Part shown: positions 1 through 8,128 of the stretch, piece after piece
Layout of the letters: each line of letters starts with the position of its first letter
How positions within the stretch are numbered: position 1 is the first letter of the stretch
From: Legionella genomosp. 1
GTDB lineage: Bacteria; Pseudomonadota; Gammaproteobacteria; Legionellales; Legionellaceae
NCBI GenBank assembly: GCA_945889365.1
Contig: CAMDBQ010000013.1
Span: 1 to 15,734, forward strand
Direction of reading: 5' to 3'
DNA length: 15,734 bases
Notes under the pieces: generated by a model
The model's input: the letters and a program-made list of their open reading frames with translations, nothing else
Told to the model about the DNA's origin: nothing
The model's database searches: none
Program-made: the position numbers and the translations under genes

Positions 1-47
1 TTGCTATTTCGACGAGGCGCGTTTCTTTTACGGTAATTTCCAGCCAT
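1..47 (-). CDS. Partial N-terminus of a probable FtsN-like / SPOR-domain cell-division protein
   Basis: Directly downstream of argS, an ATG overlaps the argS stop codon (TGATG, sharing one base) and opens a frame that runs off the window edge. The 15 visible residues are MAGNYRKRNAPRRNS, a short, strongly basic start. FtsN-type division proteins begin with a basic cytoplasmic tail before one membrane segment and a C-terminal SPOR domain, and in several gammaproteobacteria such a gene follows argS. The overlap indicates translational coupling to argS. Only the tail is visible, so the SPOR domain and membrane anchor cannot be verified; identity is inferred from position and composition. Confidence 0.5.
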   Translation of the reverse strand, partial: MAGNYRKRNAPRRNS

Positions 48-1807
48 CACATACTCTCAGGAGCGGAGACACCCAATAATTGCATGCCATTAGCCAACAC
101 TTGACGCACAGCTTTTAACAAGCATAACCGCGCACATCGCAGCGATTCCTGCTCACACAAAAGCGGTACAGCATTGTAATAGCTATGCAAACCCGTTGCC
201 AATTCACGTAAATAATAAGCAATTTGATGCGGATCACAGGTTCTAGACGCAGCTTCAATCAGATCCGGATAACGATCAAGCAATGAAATCAAGGCCAGCT
301 CTTGCGGCTCTGTTAGCAGCGCAAGTGCATCCATACCCATCTGTTGATTCCAACTCAAACCACGCTCATCCAATTGCCTGAGCACACTACAAATTCGTGC
401 ATGAGCATATTGGATATAATACACCGGATTATCACTGGACTCTGATTTTGCCAGATCCAGATCAAATTCCATATGTTGTTCAGGCTTGCGCGTTACATAG
501 AAAAAGCGTGCGGCATCTCGGCCTACTTCTTCTCGCAATTCACGCAACGTCACAAATGACCCACTACGAGTAGACATTTGAGCGCGCTCGCCTTGACGGA
601 ACAACGTCGCAAATTGTACCAATAATACATCCAGTGCATTATCGTCATGACCTAAAGCATGAACAGCCGCTTTCACCCGTGTGACATAACCATGGTGATC
701 GGCACCAAAAATATCTATTACTCGATCAAAGCCGCGATCGTATTTATTCCAGTGATAAGCTACATCCGATGCAAAATAGGTGGTTTGTCCATTAGCCCGC
801 ACCAAAACCCTGTCTTTCTCATCACCAAACGCGGTGGCACGGAACCATAATGCGCCCGCTTGTTCAAACGTATGTCCCGCATCTTTCAAGGCTTGAATGC
901 CTTTTTGGATTGAACCGTCATTAAACAAAGATTGCTCAGAGAACCAGCAATCATATTCAACGCCGAACTCCGCCAAATCATTTTTAATATCCGCTAATAC
1001 CGAATTCAGAGCTTGCTGATGAAATATTGCAAAGCCAGATGGACCTAGCAATCGAATGGCACATTGAATCAGTGCATCAATATACAGCTCTTTATCCCCG
1101 CCTTGCGGTTCATCTGCAGGCAACCCTTCACTAACCACGAACCATGGATGCACATATTCACGGCCGTATGTAACAGACAATTCATCAGCCAGCGTCTGAA
1201 CATAATCACCTTTATAGGCATTCGTGGGGAACACAATAGGCTCACCGACCACAGCCAAATAACGCATCCACAGACTAACCGCCAGAATATTCATTTGTCG
1301 GCCAGCGTCATTCACATAATATTCACGGCTAACTTCAAAGCCTGCTGCGACCAATAGATTAGCCAAGGTCGCACCAAATGCAGCACTCCGACCATGACCA
1401 ACATGTAAGGGGCCCGTAGGGTTAGCGGAAACATATTCCACTAAAACACGTTTGCCTTGTCCAAAATTACAGCGACCAAATGCCGCTCCTTCATTTAAAG
1501 CTGTAGTAATCACCTGAGCACGTTCAGTAGCGCGCATAAAAAAGTTAATAAACCCAGGCCCCGCAATGTCTACCCGCTCAAGCAAGGGATGAGCCGCGAT
1601 TGCAGGCACCAATAACTCGGCAATTTTTCGTGGAGCCATCCCGCAAGGCTTCGCCAATACCAATGCAACATTGGTAGCAAAATCCCCATGACTTGAATCT
1701 TGTGTGCGCTCAACTTTAAAATCGACAACGAGATCGTTCGGAATCGTTCCCGATTGCGTCATAACTTGCAAAACCTGATGTATTAATTGCTCAACTGTTC
1801 GTTTCAT
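47..1807 (-). CDS. argS: Arginyl-tRNA synthetase
   Basis: This enzyme charges tRNA-Arg with arginine in the cytoplasm using ATP. The 586-residue product is close to the usual bacterial length of about 580. It shows the N-terminal additional (tRNA D-loop contacting) domain at about residues 1-90, the class I HIGH signature as HVGH at 135-138 within SANPTGPLHVGHGR, and MSTRSG at 411-416 in place of KMSKS, as is normal for this ArgRS group. The anticodon-binding helical domain fills the C-terminus, which ends in the family-typical LGVSAPESM. The ATG start at 1807 has only a weak purine stretch (AAAGAG) before it, but the N-terminus aligns with the family. It reads away from the mechanosensitive channel gene and is coupled by a TGATG overlap to the next gene at the window edge. 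Nothing suggests damage. Confidence 0.97.
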   Translation of the reverse strand: MKRTVEQLIHQVLQVMTQSGTIPNDLVVDFKVERTQDSSHGDFATNVALVLAKPCGMAPRKIAELLVPAIAAHPLLERVDIAGPGFINFFMRATERAQVITTALNEGAAFGRCNFGQGKRVLVEYVSANPTGPLHVGHGRSAAFGATLANLLVAAGFEVSREYYVNDAGRQMNILAVSLWMRYLAVVGEPIVFPTNAYKGDYVQTLADELSVTYGREYVHPWFVVSEGLPADEPQGGDKELYIDALIQCAIRLLGPSGFAIFHQQALNSVLADIKNDLAEFGVEYDCWFSEQSLFNDGSIQKGIQALKDAGHTFEQAGALWFRATAFGDEKDRVLVRANGQTTYFASDVAYHWNKYDRGFDRVIDIFGADHHGYVTRVKAAVHALGHDDNALDVLLVQFATLFRQGERAQMSTRSGSFVTLRELREEVGRDAARFFYVTRKPEQHMEFDLDLAKSESSDNPVYYIQYAHARICSVLRQLDERGLSWNQQMGMDALALLTEPQELALISLLDRYPDLIEAASRTCDPHQIAYYLRELATGLHSYYNAVPLLCEQESLRCARLCLLKAVRQVLANGMQLLGVSAPESM

Positions 1808-1837
1808 GGCTCTTTTTCATTCGTCAAAATTACAACT

Positions 1838-1865
1838 ATTATGCGCTTTTTCACGCCAGTTGCAA
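1838..1865 (-). promoter_or_regulatory. Candidate sigma-70 promoter of argS
   Basis: Reading the minus strand, TTGCAA (1865-1860) is separated by 16 bp from CATAAT (1843-1838), a five-of-six match to the -10 consensus, about 30 bp before the argS ATG. TTGCAA is its own reverse complement, so the same hexamer can serve as a -35 element in the opposite direction, where TACAAT lies at 1881-1886 but with a short 15-bp spacer. Assignment is by motif only. Confidence 0.45.
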
Positions 1866-1958
1866 TAGGGTTAAATGTTTTACAATTAGGTTGGTATTGA
1901 GTTCCACCACACAAGGCAGTACAGTGATCCCTTTCATGACCACATGCTCGGAATAACC

Positions 1959-4160
1959 ATGCGATATCTCGCTCTAGTTTGCTTTTTATTTATCAGCATT
2001 AACGCAACGGCGAATCCATTGGATGATAACGCCCCTAATTTTAATATTAAACAAGCAAACCAGACCTTTGATCGAATCAACTTGCAATTGTCAACGCAAA
2101 ATCTAAACCAGGATAACTTGAATACGGCCATTGATACGCTCAGTGGGCTGACTGAACAGGCAGGCCAATGCGAGAGTGATGCTCAAAAAAGATTAACCAG
2201 CCTCGAGGTATTGATACAACAAAGCTTAAATGCTGCTGATAAAAATACGACTGGCGCGGATCTAATCTACTTAGGTAATGAGAAAAAAAAAATGGCCAGC
2301 CAGCTATCTCAATGCCGATTATTTTCAATACGTGCTAAAGAAGCGATTGATGCCTATAAAACCGCGATCGCGCAATTAACACAAGCCGAAACACTTGCGC
2401 GCGGCATGCCGTTATGGACAATAATAAATCAACTGGTCGATTCCACTCCTCAAGATGCTTTTGGCGCTTTATCACAAATTCAGGTACCCGAGACGTTTAA
2501 ATCCCCCATGTTATGGCTAGTGCTCGGTTGCACGGCCTTGCTTATATCTACCTTTCTCATGTTCAGAGTGCGGAAAAGCCGCTTCGCCCACTATTATTTG
2601 CGCATTAAAACATTACGATTCAGTCATATCTTGCTGCTTGCGGCTAGCCTGATTTCGGGTGGTGTGTTTATTTATTTATTTATGTTGCGTCAGGATCTCA
2701 CTATCCCGAATCTTCTCCTGGATTTATCTCAGCTAATATTTTTCTACTTATCGGTAATTGTACTCGCTGTATTTGTCTTTAAATTGAAGCGTGTCAGAGC
2801 ACTATTCTGTTCATATAAGGCTGATTGCAATTTTATTCGCTCGGGACTTCTGTGTTTTCTAAGTTTTTATGCGTTATCAGCCATTGGGCAGCAGCTGGCG
2901 AGCACGCTCTCTATCAATGACTTATTACTACAATTAAGTCACGCTCTGTTTATCCTTGCGATGCTCACAGCTGGAATTTATTTTGTTTACTACTTCTGTG
3001 TTACACACCGCCATTTTCATTTTATTAAACACCATAAACGTCTAATCAGACGACTGGGGCTGGCACTGATTCTGGCCTGCGCTGTGATTACCATTCTAGG
3101 GTACGATGCCTTAGTGATACGCTTAACCTCATCCGGATTAACCACGTTTGTAATTATTTTTCTGACGTTTCTAATCGGCCATGGCATCAATAAAATCTAT
3201 TTTATATCCAGTCATGAAGGGAAAATAAAAACCAAACTAATCAGATATTTTGGATATAAAGATGATCAAACGTTTACAGAGTTTTTGATACTTAAAACCA
3301 CAGCACAAATTATTATTATCGCGCTCAGCATATTTTTAATCGTCCGCACTTGGGGCTTTGCCACCTATTATCTGGAAAGTGCCTATACTCAGCTTTTATA
3401 TGGTATTCATATTGCCGACACCACCCTTTATCCGACCCGAATTGTACTAGGCGTAGTGGTTTATTGCTTGCTGTATTTATTGTTTCGCGGCATTTCCACC
3501 GCCATTAGCCGAAATGAACAATTTGAAAATGAAGAAGAGACACAAGTGGCTATTGCCTCCATTTTAACCTACCTTGGATTTACTTTAGCCTTGATCAGCG
3601 CGCTGTTAGTCGCTGGATTTAATTTTACAGGACTGGCTATTGTCGCAGGTGCTTTGTCCGTTGGTATTGGTCTTGGGTTACAAAGTATCGTCAATAATTT
3701 TGTCTCCGGATTAATCTTATTAATTGAAAAACCCATCAAACCCGGTGATCGTATCAGTATTGATGGCGTTGAAGGTTTCGTGAAAAAAATCCGTCTGCGA
3801 TCAACACACATCATCACCCCGGCTCATGAAGATATCATTGTACCGAACTCCGATTTAATTACTCATCGAGTAACCAATTACGTTTACAGTAACAAACAAT
3901 TGTCCATCACTTGTGACATCAACGCACCCTTAGGCAGTGATACCAAACACCTACGCGATCTCTTGTTACAAGCTGCGAACAACCATGAGGATGTGATTAA
4001 AACAGGGCGTAACAAACCCTATGTATTATTTCGCTCCTTTGGCGAAAAAGCCCTCACTTTTCAATTATGCTGTTTGATCAAAGACGTTAATAACAAACTG
4101 GTGGTCCAGAGCGATTTGAATTTTGAAATTGATGAATTATTACGTGAGCACAAGATATGA
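1959..4160 (+). CDS. Large MscS-family mechanosensitive channel with extended N-terminal region
   Basis: This is an inner-membrane channel of the small-conductance mechanosensitive family, expected to release solutes on hypo-osmotic shock. From the ATG at 1959 it is 733 residues: a signal peptide (RYLALVCFLFISINATA), a roughly 150-residue periplasmic coiled-coil-like region rich in Q and N, then about ten hydrophobic segments starting near residue 185. The conserved pore helix and beta domain follow at about 548-645, including AIVAGALSVGIGLGLQSIVN, the EKPIKPGDRI turn and IIVPNSDLI. A further N-terminal start at 1944 would put five residues before the signal peptide and has no ribosome site; GGA seven bases before 1959 favours the later start. 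Size and layout resemble the KefA/YbdG-type large MscS proteins, but the N-terminus cannot be tied to a named subfamily. It is probably transcribed from the spacer shared with argS. Confidence 0.93.
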   Translation: MRYLALVCFLFISINATANPLDDNAPNFNIKQANQTFDRINLQLSTQNLNQDNLNTAIDTLSGLTEQAGQCESDAQKRLTSLEVLIQQSLNAADKNTTGADLIYLGNEKKKMASQLSQCRLFSIRAKEAIDAYKTAIAQLTQAETLARGMPLWTIINQLVDSTPQDAFGALSQIQVPETFKSPMLWLVLGCTALLISTFLMFRVRKSRFAHYYLRIKTLRFSHILLLAASLISGGVFIYLFMLRQDLTIPNLLLDLSQLIFFYLSVIVLAVFVFKLKRVRALFCSYKADCNFIRSGLLCFLSFYALSAIGQQLASTLSINDLLLQLSHALFILAMLTAGIYFVYYFCVTHRHFHFIKHHKRLIRRLGLALILACAVITILGYDALVIRLTSSGLTTFVIIFLTFLIGHGINKIYFISSHEGKIKTKLIRYFGYKDDQTFTEFLILKTTAQIIIIALSIFLIVRTWGFATYYLESAYTQLLYGIHIADTTLYPTRIVLGVVVYCLLYLLFRGISTAISRNEQFENEEETQVAIASILTYLGFTLALISALLVAGFNFTGLAIVAGALSVGIGLGLQSIVNNFVSGLILLIEKPIKPGDRISIDGVEGFVKKIRLRSTHIITPAHEDIIVPNSDLITHRVTNYVYSNKQLSITCDINAPLGSDTKHLRDLLLQAANNHEDVIKTGRNKPYVLFRSFGEKALTFQLCCLIKDVNNKLVVQSDLNFEIDELLREHKI

Positions 4161-4272
4161 CAATATCTTCCGTGCATGCATGCTAATAAAGAATGGGTGG
4201 GCGCAGTGATATCTATCGCGGCAGGTATTGTGCATCAGCAACTCAACAAGAACCTTTTTTTATAAAATGATA

Positions 4273-4300
4273 TTGTAATTATCCAATTTTGTGCTATTAA
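4273..4300 (+). promoter_or_regulatory. Candidate promoter of the small HTH gene
   Basis: TTGTAA (4273-4278) and TATTAA (4295-4300) are spaced by 16 bp in an AT-rich stretch, and the HTH start codon follows 28 bp further on. It could also drive recG, which lies 60 bp behind the HTH gene. Motif-based only. Confidence 0.35.
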
Positions 4301-4328
4301 TAAATTATACCGTTTCTTGGAGAGCATC

Positions 4329-4556
4329 ATGAGTAACCGCGTGTTTGCAGAACGTTTAAATAAAGCGTTGGATGACATAGGTGTTCCAGCTAAAACTAAC
4401 GAGCGAGTGGACGTTTTATCCAAGCTTATCAACGTTCCTAAATTTAAAGCGGACGGCCTGTTAAACGGCACGATACCGCTTGATGCACACTTATTTGAAA
4501 TATTGACCCAAGAACTTGAGATCACGGAAGACTGGCTGATGGGTCGGAGCAAATGA
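4329..4556 (+). CDS. Small phage-CI-like helix-turn-helix DNA-binding protein
   Basis: The product is 75 residues from the ATG at 4329, which is preceded by a clear GGAG six bases upstream; a TTG four codons earlier in the same frame lies on top of this ribosome site and is unlikely to be used. The chain reads like the DNA-binding N-domain of phage CI/Cro-type repressors: FAERLNKALDDIGVP, then a helix-turn-helix portion (VDVLSKLINVPKFKADGLL) and the end motif EITEDWLMG, which in such repressors closes the domain (compare LEVNxDWLxxG). No peptidase or oligomerisation domain is attached, so it is a stand-alone domain protein. It sits alone between the channel gene and recG on the same strand. 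Its target is unknown; autoregulation would be usual for the family but no operator is evident. Confidence 0.8.
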   Translation: MSNRVFAERLNKALDDIGVPAKTNERVDVLSKLINVPKFKADGLLNGTIPLDAHLFEILTQELEITEDWLMGRSK

Positions 4557-4616
4557 GGATTCGTCAGACCTCAGTTTTGCTGCTATGATCGATTTTTTCT
4601 ATATAAATCATATCCT

Positions 4617-6689
4617 GTGCTTACTCAATCATGTGAAACGCTGACTGGAATCGGTCCAACATTAGCCGCAAAGCTCACTCAATGCGGTATACATACCCTG
4701 CAGGATTTATTATTCCACCTGCCCTTTCGCTATCAAGACAGAACCCGAATCACACCCATTCAAGATCTGCGGGCCAATGACTGGTGCGTTATCGTCGGCA
4801 GAGTATGTAAAACGGAAATCAAGCAGGGCAAGCGCAACATGCTTTATTGTTATGTAGAAGACAAAACCGGCATCTTGACCTTGCGGTTTTTCAATTATAA
4901 TAAACAACAAGTCAGACAACTCAATGAAAGCATACTGATTCGTGCGTTTGGAGAAGTACGCGAATTTGCCAATAACCTGGGAATTATCCACCCCGAATAT
5001 CAATTACTCGACGACAATGGCGACTGCCCTGTTGAAGAAACGCTGACACCCATCTATTCCACAACACAAGGGTTAAGCCAAACCCGCTTGCGACAATTGA
5101 TCAAACGCGCGATCACACATTGCCAAGCTGAACTGGATCAGCTGGAGTGGATGAATCATGACCAATTGCATCGCCATTGTTTTCAATCCATACCCATCGC
5201 CATCCAGGAACTCCACAACCCACCACCTGATATCTCATTGCATACTTTGGAAAATGGCGCACATCCCGCATTAAAACGCCTCGCATTTGATGAACTTCTG
5301 GCACAGCGATTAAGCATGCAATTCGCACGTGAACAGCGCGCAACGCTAATCGCGCCGTCACTGGCCTCAACCCATACATTACTTGAGCAATTTTTAGCAA
5401 TTCTGCCATTCGCATTAACCAACGCACAACAACGCGTATACGGCGAAATCAAACACGATTTAATGCAAGAAAAACCCATGCTGCGTTTGGTTCAGGGTGA
5501 CGTTGGCTCAGGGAAAACCGTGATTGCAGCCCTTGCTGCTGTACAAGCGATCGCCAATGGCTACCAAGTCGCCTTCATGGCACCTACAGATATATTAAGC
5601 CATCAACATGCGCAAACCCTATTAAAATGGCTCACCCCACTAGGTATTCGAGTCGAGCGACTCAGTGGAAAAATGAATGCCAAGATGCGGCGCGAAACCT
5701 TAGCCGTTCTGGCGGATAATCAATGCCAGCTTGTGGTAGGCACGCACGCCCTTTTTCAAGAAAGCGTCACGTTTGCTAAACTAGGTCTAGTCATCATTGA
5801 CGAACAACATCGGTTTGGGGTTGAACAACGCTTATTATTACAACAAAAAGGCCAACAAGACCAATCCATCCCTCATCAACTGCTGATGACCGCCACCCCT
5901 ATTCCAAGAACATTGGCAATGACGCAATTTGCCCACCTGGATCTATCCAGTATTGATGAACTCCCCCCAGGCCGCACGCCCATTACCACCGCAGTTTTGA
6001 ATCAAGATAAACGCGAATCCATCATCGAGCGTTTGCAAGCCGCCATTGTCAGTGGTCGTCAAGCTTATTGGGTTTGTACCCTGATTGATGAATCAGAAAA
6101 ATTACAATGCATCGCCGCCACCGTCAGCGCCGAACAACTGCAAGCACAATTACCCATGATACGCGTAGGGTTGGTGCACGGCCGAATGAAAGCTGCAGAA
6201 AAAGACGCCGTCATGGCTGACTTCAAGCGTGGAGACATCCAGGTTCTGGTTGCCACCACAGTCATTGAAGTAGGCGTCGATGTCGCCAATGCGAGCCTCA
6301 TGATTGTTGAAAACGCCGAACGCTTAGGTCTGTCACAACTGCATCAATTACGCGGACGAGTTGGTCGTGGCAGTGCACAATCCCATTGCCTGCTCTTATA
6401 CCAGTCTCCCCTTTCAAGACAAAGCAATGAACGTCTGCGTGTAATGCGCGAAACCTGTGATGGCTTTATCATTGCCGAAAAAGACCTGCAATTACGAGGT
6501 GCCGGCGAAGTGTTAGGTACACGACAAACCGGCTATCGCGAATTCACAATAGCCGAATTGCCCCGCGATCAAGCCTTACTGCCTTTTTTAACCGACATTG
6601 TAAAACAATTATTACGAGACGAACCCGCAACTGCACGAAAAATTGCACAACGGTGGCTGGGTGATTTTGAGCAGTTTTTACAGGGTTAG
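4617..6689 (+). CDS. recG: ATP-dependent DNA helicase RecG
   Basis: RecG drives branch migration and regression of stalled replication forks and processes D-loops and R-loops. The 690-residue product is nearly the same length as the E. coli enzyme. An N-terminal wedge/OB region (about 1-150) with LTGIGPTLAAKL and LLFHLPFRYQDRT is followed by SF2 motor motifs: Walker A GDVGSGKT 294-301, DEQH box 395-398, TATPIPRT 425-432, the ATTVIEVGVDV segment near 546-556 and QLRGRVGRG 577-585. The C-terminal motif RGAGEVLGTRQTG, typical of RecG, is present. The start is GTG; no in-frame ATG exists between it and the upstream stop at 4554-4556, and the preceding ATG is out of frame. No good Shine-Dalgarno is visible, so translation may be weak or helped by the HTH gene 60 bp upstream. 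Confidence 0.97.
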   Translation: MLTQSCETLTGIGPTLAAKLTQCGIHTLQDLLFHLPFRYQDRTRITPIQDLRANDWCVIVGRVCKTEIKQGKRNMLYCYVEDKTGILTLRFFNYNKQQVRQLNESILIRAFGEVREFANNLGIIHPEYQLLDDNGDCPVEETLTPIYSTTQGLSQTRLRQLIKRAITHCQAELDQLEWMNHDQLHRHCFQSIPIAIQELHNPPPDISLHTLENGAHPALKRLAFDELLAQRLSMQFAREQRATLIAPSLASTHTLLEQFLAILPFALTNAQQRVYGEIKHDLMQEKPMLRLVQGDVGSGKTVIAALAAVQAIANGYQVAFMAPTDILSHQHAQTLLKWLTPLGIRVERLSGKMNAKMRRETLAVLADNQCQLVVGTHALFQESVTFAKLGLVIIDEQHRFGVEQRLLLQQKGQQDQSIPHQLLMTATPIPRTLAMTQFAHLDLSSIDELPPGRTPITTAVLNQDKRESIIERLQAAIVSGRQAYWVCTLIDESEKLQCIAATVSAEQLQAQLPMIRVGLVHGRMKAAEKDAVMADFKRGDIQVLVATTVIEVGVDVANASLMIVENAERLGLSQLHQLRGRVGRGSAQSHCLLLYQSPLSRQSNERLRVMRETCDGFIIAEKDLQLRGAGEVLGTRQTGYREFTIAELPRDQALLPFLTDIVKQLLRDEPATARKIAQRWLGDFEQFLQG

Positions 6690-6964
6690 GATCAATAATT
6701 TTTTCAAGTCAAGACTGTTTTTTTATATTTTATTTAGATAAGATATGCAGGTGCTTTTTCTATGCACCCCCTCACTTTGAATTGTGCATAACTTTTTAAC
6801 TTTATAGTTGGCCAGATCGCTTGACAAGACATCGATCCATCATAACAAATTGAAAAATATATTTTTTTAGCTTTTTAGCCCACAGTTACAAGATCAGAAT
6901 GATCCACAAAACCTGTGGGTAAGTCTGTGTATAGGATGTTAAGCCCATTAAAAAAAGGTAAATT
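6690..6964. other. AT-rich spacer with DnaA-box-like 9-mers and GATC sites (oriC-like)
   Basis: One perfect DnaA box lies at 6783-6791 (TGTGCATAA, i.e. TTATGCACA on the minus strand). Three one-mismatch copies are packed within 35 bp: TGATCCACA 6900-6908, TGTGGGTAA 6914-6922 and TGTGTATAG 6926-6934. Five GATC tetranucleotides occur in 275 bp, where about one is expected. Two strongly AT-rich runs (about 6711-6740 and 6846-6878) could be unwinding elements. CCACA/TGTGG (6904-6908 and 6914-6918) and CCCACAG/CTGTGGG (6879-6885 and 6913-6919) form nested inverted repeats, so a metalloregulator or other dimeric operator before the metal-transporter gene is an equal alternative. No protein gene or convincing terminator is seen here. 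Confidence 0.4.
6821..6848 (+). promoter_or_regulatory. Candidate promoter of the metal transporter pair
   Basis: A consensus -35 hexamer, TTGACA (6821-6826), precedes a weak -10, TAACAA (6843-6848), by 16 bp. This would give a leader of about 110 nt ahead of the CDF start and place the inverted-repeat group at 6879-6934 downstream of the transcription start. The -10 match is poor, so the assignment is tentative. Confidence 0.3.
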
Positions 6965-8116
6965 ATGCGCCATCTTAAACGTTATAGTGAAGCTAAAAAG
7001 GTCACGCTGATTGGAGCGTTGATTAATACATTGCTTGGCGTTATTAAACTAATCGGCGGCGCTGCATTTCATTCTCATGCCTTGATTGCTGATGGCGCCC
7101 ATTCTTTTGCTGATCTGTTTACCGATATAATGGTTCTTTTTGCATCCAAATATGGCAGCCAAGATGCCGATGCATCACACCCTTACGGACACCAACGCAT
7201 TGAAACAGCGGCTACTTTTATCTTAGCGCTACTACTCATCCTCGCAGGCGTGGGCATTGCATGGGACTCCATTGATGAAATCATTAATAAAAAGGAAACG
7301 ACCCCAAGTTTTCTGGCACTACCCATTGCAGTGATATCCATTTTGGCCAACGAGGCACTGTTTCACTATACACGCCGCGTAGGCAACCGCATTCACTCGA
7401 ATCTAATTATAGCCAATGCCTGGCATCACCGCTCGGATGCAGCTGCGTCAGGGGTCGTTTTAATCGGGTTAATCGGCAGTTTGATGGGATGGGTATGGTT
7501 TGATGGTCTGGCGGCAATTATCGTAGGTTGCATGATTATTCAAATGGGCTTGAGTTATGGATGGAATAGCGTAAAAGAGTTGGTCGATACATCCGTTGAT
7601 GTGCAAGTATTGACGGAAATTGAGCGCATTATCAAAAGTATATATGGCGTGCGAAAAATTCATCAATTACGTACCCGCATGATGGGCGGAGATATCTACA
7701 TTGACGTCCACATCATGGTGTCGCCCATTATTTCCGTCTCCGAAGGGCACTTTATCGCGCAACATGTCCATCTCGCACTGGTTGACCAGATTGAACGGGT
7801 AAAAGATGTGACGGTCCATGTTGACCCGGAGGACGATGAAACGTGTGAACCATCATTTCATTTGCCTAATCGCCAAGTACTTGAATTGGAATGTCTCGAA
7901 AAATGGCGTACTGACTTCCCCGGCATTCAACACTGGGTATTGCATTATTTGGATGGCAACCTCTCCATTGACTTGATTTACGACCAAATACTTGACAAAG
8001 TGCCGGAATTACAACAACGAATTGGTAAGGATTTAGCCAAACAATCCAACATTACCACCATTCGTTTATTGAGCCATACGGCAACGCTTGTTATACTGCG
8101 CACAAATACACACTAA
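6965..8116 (+). CDS. Cation diffusion facilitator (FieF-like) metal efflux transporter with C-terminal extension
   Basis: The protein is an inner-membrane metal/proton antiporter that exports divalent cations such as zinc, iron or manganese; the substrate cannot be decided from sequence alone. Six membrane helices occupy about residues 12-200. The first signature is ALIADGAHSFADLFTD (D43, H46, D50) and the second, HHRSD, supplies H154 and D158 of the transport site. The cytoplasmic dimerisation domain at about 205-290 shows GVRKIHQLRTRMMGGDIYIDVHI and ends in VTVHVDP. The 383-residue length exceeds the usual 290-310: about 90 further residues (294-383), rich in hydrophobic and charged residues, form an unidentified extra C-terminal region. 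The ATG at 6965 has AAAGG six bases upstream. The ZIP gene follows 12 bp later, so the two are almost certainly one transcript. Confidence 0.93.
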   Translation: MRHLKRYSEAKKVTLIGALINTLLGVIKLIGGAAFHSHALIADGAHSFADLFTDIMVLFASKYGSQDADASHPYGHQRIETAATFILALLLILAGVGIAWDSIDEIINKKETTPSFLALPIAVISILANEALFHYTRRVGNRIHSNLIIANAWHHRSDAAASGVVLIGLIGSLMGWVWFDGLAAIIVGCMIIQMGLSYGWNSVKELVDTSVDVQVLTEIERIIKSIYGVRKIHQLRTRMMGGDIYIDVHIMVSPIISVSEGHFIAQHVHLALVDQIERVKDVTVHVDPEDDETCEPSFHLPNRQVLELECLEKWRTDFPGIQHWVLHYLDGNLSIDLIYDQILDKVPELQQRIGKDLAKQSNITTIRLLSHTATLVILRTNTH

Positions 8117-8128
8117 GGATTACAACAT

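Noticed and set aside
48..60. A 13-mer, CACATACTCTCAG, occurs again at 9948-9960.
   Set aside because: A repeat of this length is expected about once or twice by chance in a window of this size, and the two places (end of argS, inside the membrane protein gene) have nothing else in common.
1064..1357. A 97-codon plus-strand frame opposite argS.
   Set aside because: Antisense shadow of a conserved synthetase gene; composition is not protein-like and there is no translation signal.
4152..4169. Perfect 7-bp stem AAGATAT/ATATCTT around the stop codon of the channel gene.
   Set aside because: It is AT-rich and not followed by a T-run, so it is not credible as an intrinsic terminator.
4710..6301. 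Several minus-strand frames of 78-104 codons opposite recG.
   Set aside because: All are antisense to conserved RecG motifs and lack starts with ribosome sites.
6704..6726. AGTC/GACT followed by a T-run, possible recG terminator.
   Set aside because: Four pairs with a 2-base loop cannot form a stable hairpin; the T-run is part of a generally AT-rich stretch.
6749..6768. GGTGC/GCACC hairpin behind recG.
   Set aside because: Only five pairs, with a loop of nine bases and no following T-run.
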